Positions 5,968-8,222 of a stretch of 8,222 nt of DNA are shown one piece after another. Every line of letters begins with the position of its first letter. Within the stretch, counting starts at the first letter, position 1. Location of the stretch: NCBI GenBank assembly GCA_001773295.1, contig MEWG01000029.1:2002-10223 (forward strand), read 5' to 3'. This DNA comes from a candidate division WWE3 bacterium RIFOXYD1_FULL_39_9 (GTDB lineage: Bacteria > Patescibacteriota > WWE3 > UBA101185 > UBA10185). The notes beneath the pieces are model-generated. The model saw only the letters and a program-made list of their open reading frames with translations. It did no database searches and was not told where the DNA came from. The position numbers and the translations under genes were made by a program.

Positions 5968-6117
5968 TTACTTTCCATACTCTCTACTGTCTATTACATG
6001 ACTACTATCATCCGCAATCATTCCAGTAGAACTATTGGAAAAGATAAAACACTTCAAGCCAATACTTATAAAAACAAATAGCATAAAGATAAATGCAATA
6101 AAGAATTTCTTTTTCAT
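5968..6117 (-). CDS. 49-aa single-span membrane protein, unknown function
   Basis: I choose the ATG at 6117 (MKKKFFIAFIFMLFVFISIG...) because it overlaps the previous TGA as ATGA and has GGAAAAG upstream. An ATG 36 bases earlier in the same frame lies well inside the upstream gene. A basic N-terminus (KKK) is followed by a hydrophobic segment at residues 5-26, then a short polar tail (SNSSTGMIADDSSH...). This would be either one membrane anchor with the tail outside or an uncleaved signal peptide. The cysteine after the segment is in GLKC, a poor lipobox. Small membrane proteins in phage late operons are sometimes lysis proteins or superinfection factors, but nothing here decides that. Confidence 0.65.
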   Translation of the reverse strand: MKKKFFIAFIFMLFVFISIGLKCFIFSNSSTGMIADDSSHVIDSREYGK

Positions 6118-6335
6118 TCGTCTTTTCCAGTTTCCATCCCAAACAACCAACATATTAAAGCAATCAGATAACTTCCTTCATATGCATAAAACCATCCATT
6201 AAAAGGAAGATATCTTGCAATGAAATCAAAGAAACCAAACAAACAACTGCAATCTTCTTCTTTGCATAAAGAAAAAGGCAATCCATAATAGATTACCTTA
6301 AAAACTTCACCATTGCATCTTGGGCATTTTGTCAT
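6114..6335 (-). CDS. 73-aa zinc-ribbon-like small protein with a hydrophobic C-terminal segment
   Basis: It begins MTKCPRCNGEVF, a CxxC knuckle (C4, C7), with further cysteines at 24, 29 and 31 (LCKEEDCSC), so a small zinc-binding domain in the first 31 residues is plausible. Residues 32-66 are rich in aromatics and aliphatics (FGFFDFIARYLPF..., SYLIALICWLFG), possibly one or two membrane-associated helices. The ATG overlaps the terS stop as ATGA, and its own TGA overlaps the next ATG in the same way, so it is translationally coupled on both sides. It sits between terS and terL, where no conserved packaging gene is expected. Function unknown. Confidence 0.7.
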   Translation of the reverse strand: MTKCPRCNGEVFKVIYYGLPFSLCKEEDCSCLFGFFDFIARYLPFNGWFYAYEGSYLIALICWLFGMETGKDE

Positions 6336-7132
6336 TGCATACCGCCAAGGGTTTCATCCGGCCATTCTGGAATATCTTCTTTATCTACAGGATGAGCACT
6401 TTTAATTGGCTGCGCGGCAGATACTAACCATTGTGTTAATTGTTCCAACTTCGCTGCATCCAATCTTCTAAGTAAATGTTCGAATGTTATCTCTTGCTGC
6501 GGTTTATCTTTTCCAGTAAATCTTTCCGATGGTTTATCAAGAGACATTCCCAAATGGTGCCCGAGCATTCTCAGCGCATCTACTCTATTATAAAAAGCAT
6601 ACTTCTTTACATATCTAAAAATCTTATCTTGGTTATTTTGATCTTTTATTGTTTCGCCAGTTCTATCTTTCTGGACTTCTTCTCCCCACTGAATGTCCCT
6701 TACCGATGCTTGCTGATCGTCTGTCAATAGCTCTATCGGTATCGGCCAACCTTCTTTATCATAAAATGTTCTATGGTCGCTGTAAGCTATTCTTGCTAAC
6801 TCTTGTACTATTCTATCCTGGGAGACTTCTAATTTTTTGGCGCGTTCTATCTTAAGATGTTGTACATATCTAATGATAGAAGTATTTGCTAAAAGTTTGC
6901 TTGCTGTTATGCCTGCGCTTGATGGACTATAGCCGGATCGTATTGCCGCTTGTACACCATTTAAATCTACTATGTACTCTTCACAGAATCGCATCTGTAA
7001 ATCGGATAAGTCTCGTGCTTCTGGTGGTTTATATAGATAACTCTTCTTTACTTTGGGCTTCTTGCTTGGCCTACCTCTTCCCTTAGGAGCATCGGCAGGT
7101 TTTATAATTGGAATGTCTCTTCTTTTTCGCAT
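6332..7132 (-). CDS. terS: Terminase small subunit (Terminase_2 type DNA-recognition subunit)
   Basis: The 266-residue product has the hallmark LSDLQMRFCEEYIVDLNGVQAAIRSGYS segment (residues 42-69), followed by SAGITASKLLANTSIIRYVQ (72-91). This is the helix-turn-helix region of the Terminase_2 family small subunits ('t.kq..F..eYl.d.n..qAaiRaGYs...A...as.lL.n..v'). A basic proline-rich N-terminus (KGRGRPSKK, 17-25) resembles an AT-hook and may add DNA contacts. The middle and C-terminal helices (residues 95-235) would oligomerise and contact TerL. It recognises the pac or cos site and loads the large subunit. The ATG at 7132 lacks a Shine-Dalgarno sequence and lies only 10 bases from a good -10 box, so the message may be nearly leaderless. 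No other Met is available before residue 47. Confidence 0.9.
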   Translation of the reverse strand: MRKRRDIPIIKPADAPKGRGRPSKKPKVKKSYLYKPPEARDLSDLQMRFCEEYIVDLNGVQAAIRSGYSPSSAGITASKLLANTSIIRYVQHLKIERAKKLEVSQDRIVQELARIAYSDHRTFYDKEGWPIPIELLTDDQQASVRDIQWGEEVQKDRTGETIKDQNNQDKIFRYVKKYAFYNRVDALRMLGHHLGMSLDKPSERFTGKDKPQQEITFEHLLRRLDAAKLEQLTQWLVSAAQPIKSAHPVDKEDIPEWPDETLGGMQ

Positions 7133-7142
7133 GGTTATTAGT

Positions 7143-7171
7143 ATTTTATGATTGTTTTATACTTCTGTTAA
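7143..7171 (-). promoter_or_regulatory. Sigma70-like promoter of the terminase/late operon (leftward)
   Basis: On the minus strand the -35 box TTAACA (7171-7166) is followed by a 17-base spacer and the -10 box TAAAAT (7148-7143). Both boxes match consensus at 5 of 6 positions. The -35 box is itself one of the TTAACA half-sites of the neighbouring repeat cluster. The predicted transcript would begin about 3-4 bases before the terS ATG, implying a leaderless message or a second promoter further upstream. Confidence 0.6.
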
Positions 7172-7240
7172 TGTGTTAATTTGATTGGTTAACATGTGTT
7201 AATGTTTTTAACAGTTCAGTTAACATGTGTTAACTGTTAA
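7166..7240. repeat. Cluster of TGTTAA/TTAACA half-sites, putative operator
   Basis: Eight half-sites occur in 75 bases: TGTTAA at 7166, 7174, 7197, 7228 and 7235, and TTAACA at 7189, 7208 and 7220. Two inverted pairs share the core TTAACATGTGTTAA (7189-7202 and 7220-7233), 31 bases apart, about three helical turns. The second is nested inside a wider TTAACAG...CTGTTAA pair (7208-7214 and 7234-7240). Overlap with the -35 box points to a repressor or activator of the late operon. A terminase or replication-initiator binding site is the alternative. Stray TGTTAA copies also occur at 7352 and 7888. Confidence 0.6.
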
Positions 7241-7362
7241 TGACGTGATAATAGCTCTTTTTTTCGTTTTAGATGGGTGGGCTTTTGGAAAATACCATAT
7301 TTTTGGCTTGTATATTGTTGATTTTGTTATTAAAATTATTTTAAATATGTGTGTTAATTTTG

Positions 7363-7391
7363 TTTACAAGTTTAATTTTTTCTGATAGAAA
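7363..7391 (+). promoter_or_regulatory. Candidate rightward promoter ahead of the GC-rich non-coding segment
   Basis: TTTACA (7363-7368, 5 of 6 to TTGACA), a 17-base spacer, then TAGAAA (7386-7391, 4 of 6 to TATAAT). The predicted start near 7398 coincides with the point where base composition changes sharply from about 24% GC (7261-7360) to 57% GC (7411-7510), which makes the call more believable than the boxes alone. Confidence 0.4.
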
Positions 7392-7397
7392 GGAACC

Positions 7398-7930
7398 AGT
7401 TCCTTGGTTCACACGCGCTACACCGATCCAACCCCAGGCGAACTCCTGAAGGTTCTTTGACAAGCCGACGAAACCACCGCAAACCGCTCCACTGGGTTTT
7501 GTCAGCACTGGATCATGTTCCGCGCATTTGATTCAGAAATAACGATAGATAGAGCCGATCCAATTTATCTCAAGATCGGGCAGGGGAAACGGCCCAGCGA
7601 GTAAACCCCATAAAAACATACTTGAGACAAGCGCCTATCGTCGTTAAGCCGAAGTCATAGTCCACCTTACTTAGTCCATCAACAACCTTTCTAACAGCGC
7701 GCCAAGCGCTTTCCTGCTCATGTAATCGTAAGGCCGAATAAACAGTCCATTGCATAACAGCCGTCGAAGTATCATTTGTTTTTAAATGATATGAGGTCAA
7801 AGACCTTGCCATGGAATTGTTGTTTTAAGTAAGTCTTTTGAGCATTGCTGGACAATAAGAGTAAAGGCGAACAGAATGACGCGAGTGTGTTAAATGCAGA
7901 GAAGACGGAAAGAGAGCTTTATTCCTTTTT
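7398..7930 (+). ncRNA. Candidate large structured non-coding RNA (about 0.5 kb)
   Basis: No convincing gene lies here, but exact complementary segments nest consistently. Domain 1: TGACAA 7458-7463 with TTGTCA 7499-7504. Domain 2: CGATAG 7543-7548 with CTATCG 7635-7640, enclosing TCTCAAG 7568-7574 with CTTGAGA 7621-7627, enclosing GGGC 7578-7581 with GCCC 7592-7595. Domain 3: CTTACTTA 7666-7673 with TAAGTAAG 7826-7833, then CAACAA 7680-7685 with TTGTTG 7817-7822, enclosing three hairpins (7696-7710, 7771-7790 and 7794-7806). CACACGCG 7410-7417 could close the whole with 7880-7889 (2-base bulge). G-U pairs such as 7793-7807 weakly favour the plus strand. The size recalls phage-borne ornate RNAs (GOLLD, ROOL), but I cannot assign a class. 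Ends are set by the promoter and terminator guesses. Confidence 0.55.
7907..7930 (+). terminator. Weak candidate terminator of the non-coding RNA
   Basis: GGAA (7907-7910) can pair with TTCC (7922-7925) around an AG-rich interior that offers an alternative AAAG/CTTT stem, followed directly by TTTTT (7926-7930). The stem is short and not GC-rich, so termination here is uncertain. Readthrough would place the downstream zinc-ribbon gene on the same transcript. Confidence 0.25.
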
Positions 7931-7932
7931 CC

Positions 7933-7951
7933 TTCTTCTTTGTGGGCATTA
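7933..7951. repeat. 19-bp perfect inverted repeat, left arm
   Basis: TTCTTCTTTGTGGGCATTA is the exact reverse complement of 8195-8213. The left arm ends three bases before the AAAGGAG ribosome-binding site of the small rightward gene, so it would lie in that gene's 5' leader. Confidence 0.9.
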
Positions 7952-7967
7952 GTAAAGGAGAATTATT

Positions 7968-8180
7968 ATGGCAAATTATAAATGCGGATGCAAATGTAAT
8001 TTACGGCTTGGCAGAGGTCAATCTCGTCTTAAAAGAGAGGAGCAAATTGCTCTTCTTCGGTGTCCTGCCTGCTCTAAACAAGCCAAAATTAATTACATTA
8101 AAAGCCAAACAAATATCGATGGAAGTCCATTAACCGTCGATCAAATCAATTTTATATTAGCCAAAAAAGGCCTCTTATAA
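7968..8180 (+). CDS. 70-aa zinc-ribbon-like small protein, unknown function
   Basis: A strong ribosome-binding site (AAAGGAG, 7954-7960) lies 7 bases before the ATG. The protein has an N-terminal CGCKC cluster (C6, C8, C10) and a CPAC knuckle (C32, C35), separated by a basic helix (RLGRGQSRLKREEQIALL). The set is compatible with one bound zinc ion. The C-terminal half (IDGSPLTVDQINFILAKKG) is probably a short helix-turn-helix-like or capping segment. It is the only convincing rightward gene in the window, transcribed away from the terminase operon and bracketed by a perfect 19-bp inverted repeat. Small zinc proteins of this kind in phages often bind nucleic acid or host polymerase, but nothing here shows that. 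A longer overlapping frame (7894-8133) has no ribosome-binding site and is not preferred. Confidence 0.75.
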   Translation: MANYKCGCKCNLRLGRGQSRLKREEQIALLRCPACSKQAKINYIKSQTNIDGSPLTVDQINFILAKKGLL

Positions 8181-8194
8181 AAACCTTACTAAAT

Positions 8195-8213
8195 TAATGC
8201 CCACAAAGAAGAA
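8195..8213. repeat. 19-bp perfect inverted repeat, right arm
   Basis: TAATGCCCACAAAGAAGAA mirrors 7933-7951 exactly. It starts 14 bases after the stop of the zinc-ribbon gene. The window ends 9 bases further on, so whether the arm belongs to a larger element cannot be seen. Confidence 0.9.
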
Positions 8214-8222
8214 AAGAACTTT

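Noticed and set aside
7570..7812. 80-codon minus-strand frame in the GC-rich segment (starts MARSLTSYHLKTNDTSTAVM)
   Set aside because: There is no ribosome-binding site before the ATG and no recognisable family. It overlaps the hairpins at 7696-7710, 7771-7790 and 7794-7806 and the nested helices of the proposed RNA. Kept only as the main alternative to the RNA.
7398..7930. tRNA, tmRNA or RNase P RNA in the GC-rich segment
   Set aside because: I saw no T-arm GGTTCRA with a matching acceptor stem, no tmRNA tag or ends, and no RNase P core motif on either strand.
7894..8133. 79-codon plus-strand frame overlapping the zinc-ribbon gene
   Set aside because: It has no ribosome-binding site, while the other frame has AAAGGAG at the right distance and a cysteine-knuckle product. 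Treated as a shadow.

Overview
The window looks like a piece of the late (packaging and virion) region of a tailed double-stranded DNA phage (Caudoviricetes) or prophage. The evidence is a recognisable terminase small subunit, a terminase large subunit with ATPase and nuclease halves, a tightly packed single-strand operon of short overlapping genes, and a repeat-built putative virion protein. The coding DNA is AT-rich. Nothing in the sequence identifies the host, which is probably an uncultured bacterium.

Layout. Positions 7132 down to 1 form one leftward (minus strand) operon. Its order is terminase small subunit, a 73-aa cysteine-rich protein, a 49-aa membrane protein, the N-terminal half of the terminase large subunit fused to an N-intein, a free-standing GIY-YIG homing endonuclease, a C-intein fused to the C-terminal half of the large subunit, three small unknown proteins (78, 67 and 63 aa), a 125-aa probable virion protein, a 603-aa protein made of 22-residue repeats, and the first 30 codons of a further phage protein. 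Most neighbours overlap by 1-4 bases (ATGA or TAATG) or sit within a few bases, so translation is probably coupled.

The most striking feature is the fractured terL gene (2940-5964). The ATPase is interrupted just at its Walker B strand by a split intein (96-residue N part, 38-residue C part). A GIY-YIG endonuclease gene sits exactly between the halves, and both junctions read TAATG. Protein trans-splicing would rebuild an uninterrupted terminase of about 536 residues. The known parallel is the 'fractured gene' arrangement of environmental phage split inteins (gp41, NrdJ and IMPDH types).

Positions 7133-7967 hold no convincing gene. The part next to terS (7133-7250) carries a sigma70-like leftward promoter and eight TGTTAA/TTAACA half-sites, one of which is the -35 box. 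After an AT-rich stretch comes a rightward promoter candidate (7363-7391), followed by an abrupt rise to about 57% GC. The next 500 bases contain many nested perfect helices, and I propose a large structured non-coding RNA at about 7398-7930 on the plus strand. A rightward 70-aa zinc-ribbon-like gene (7968-8180) follows, bracketed by a perfect 19-bp inverted repeat.
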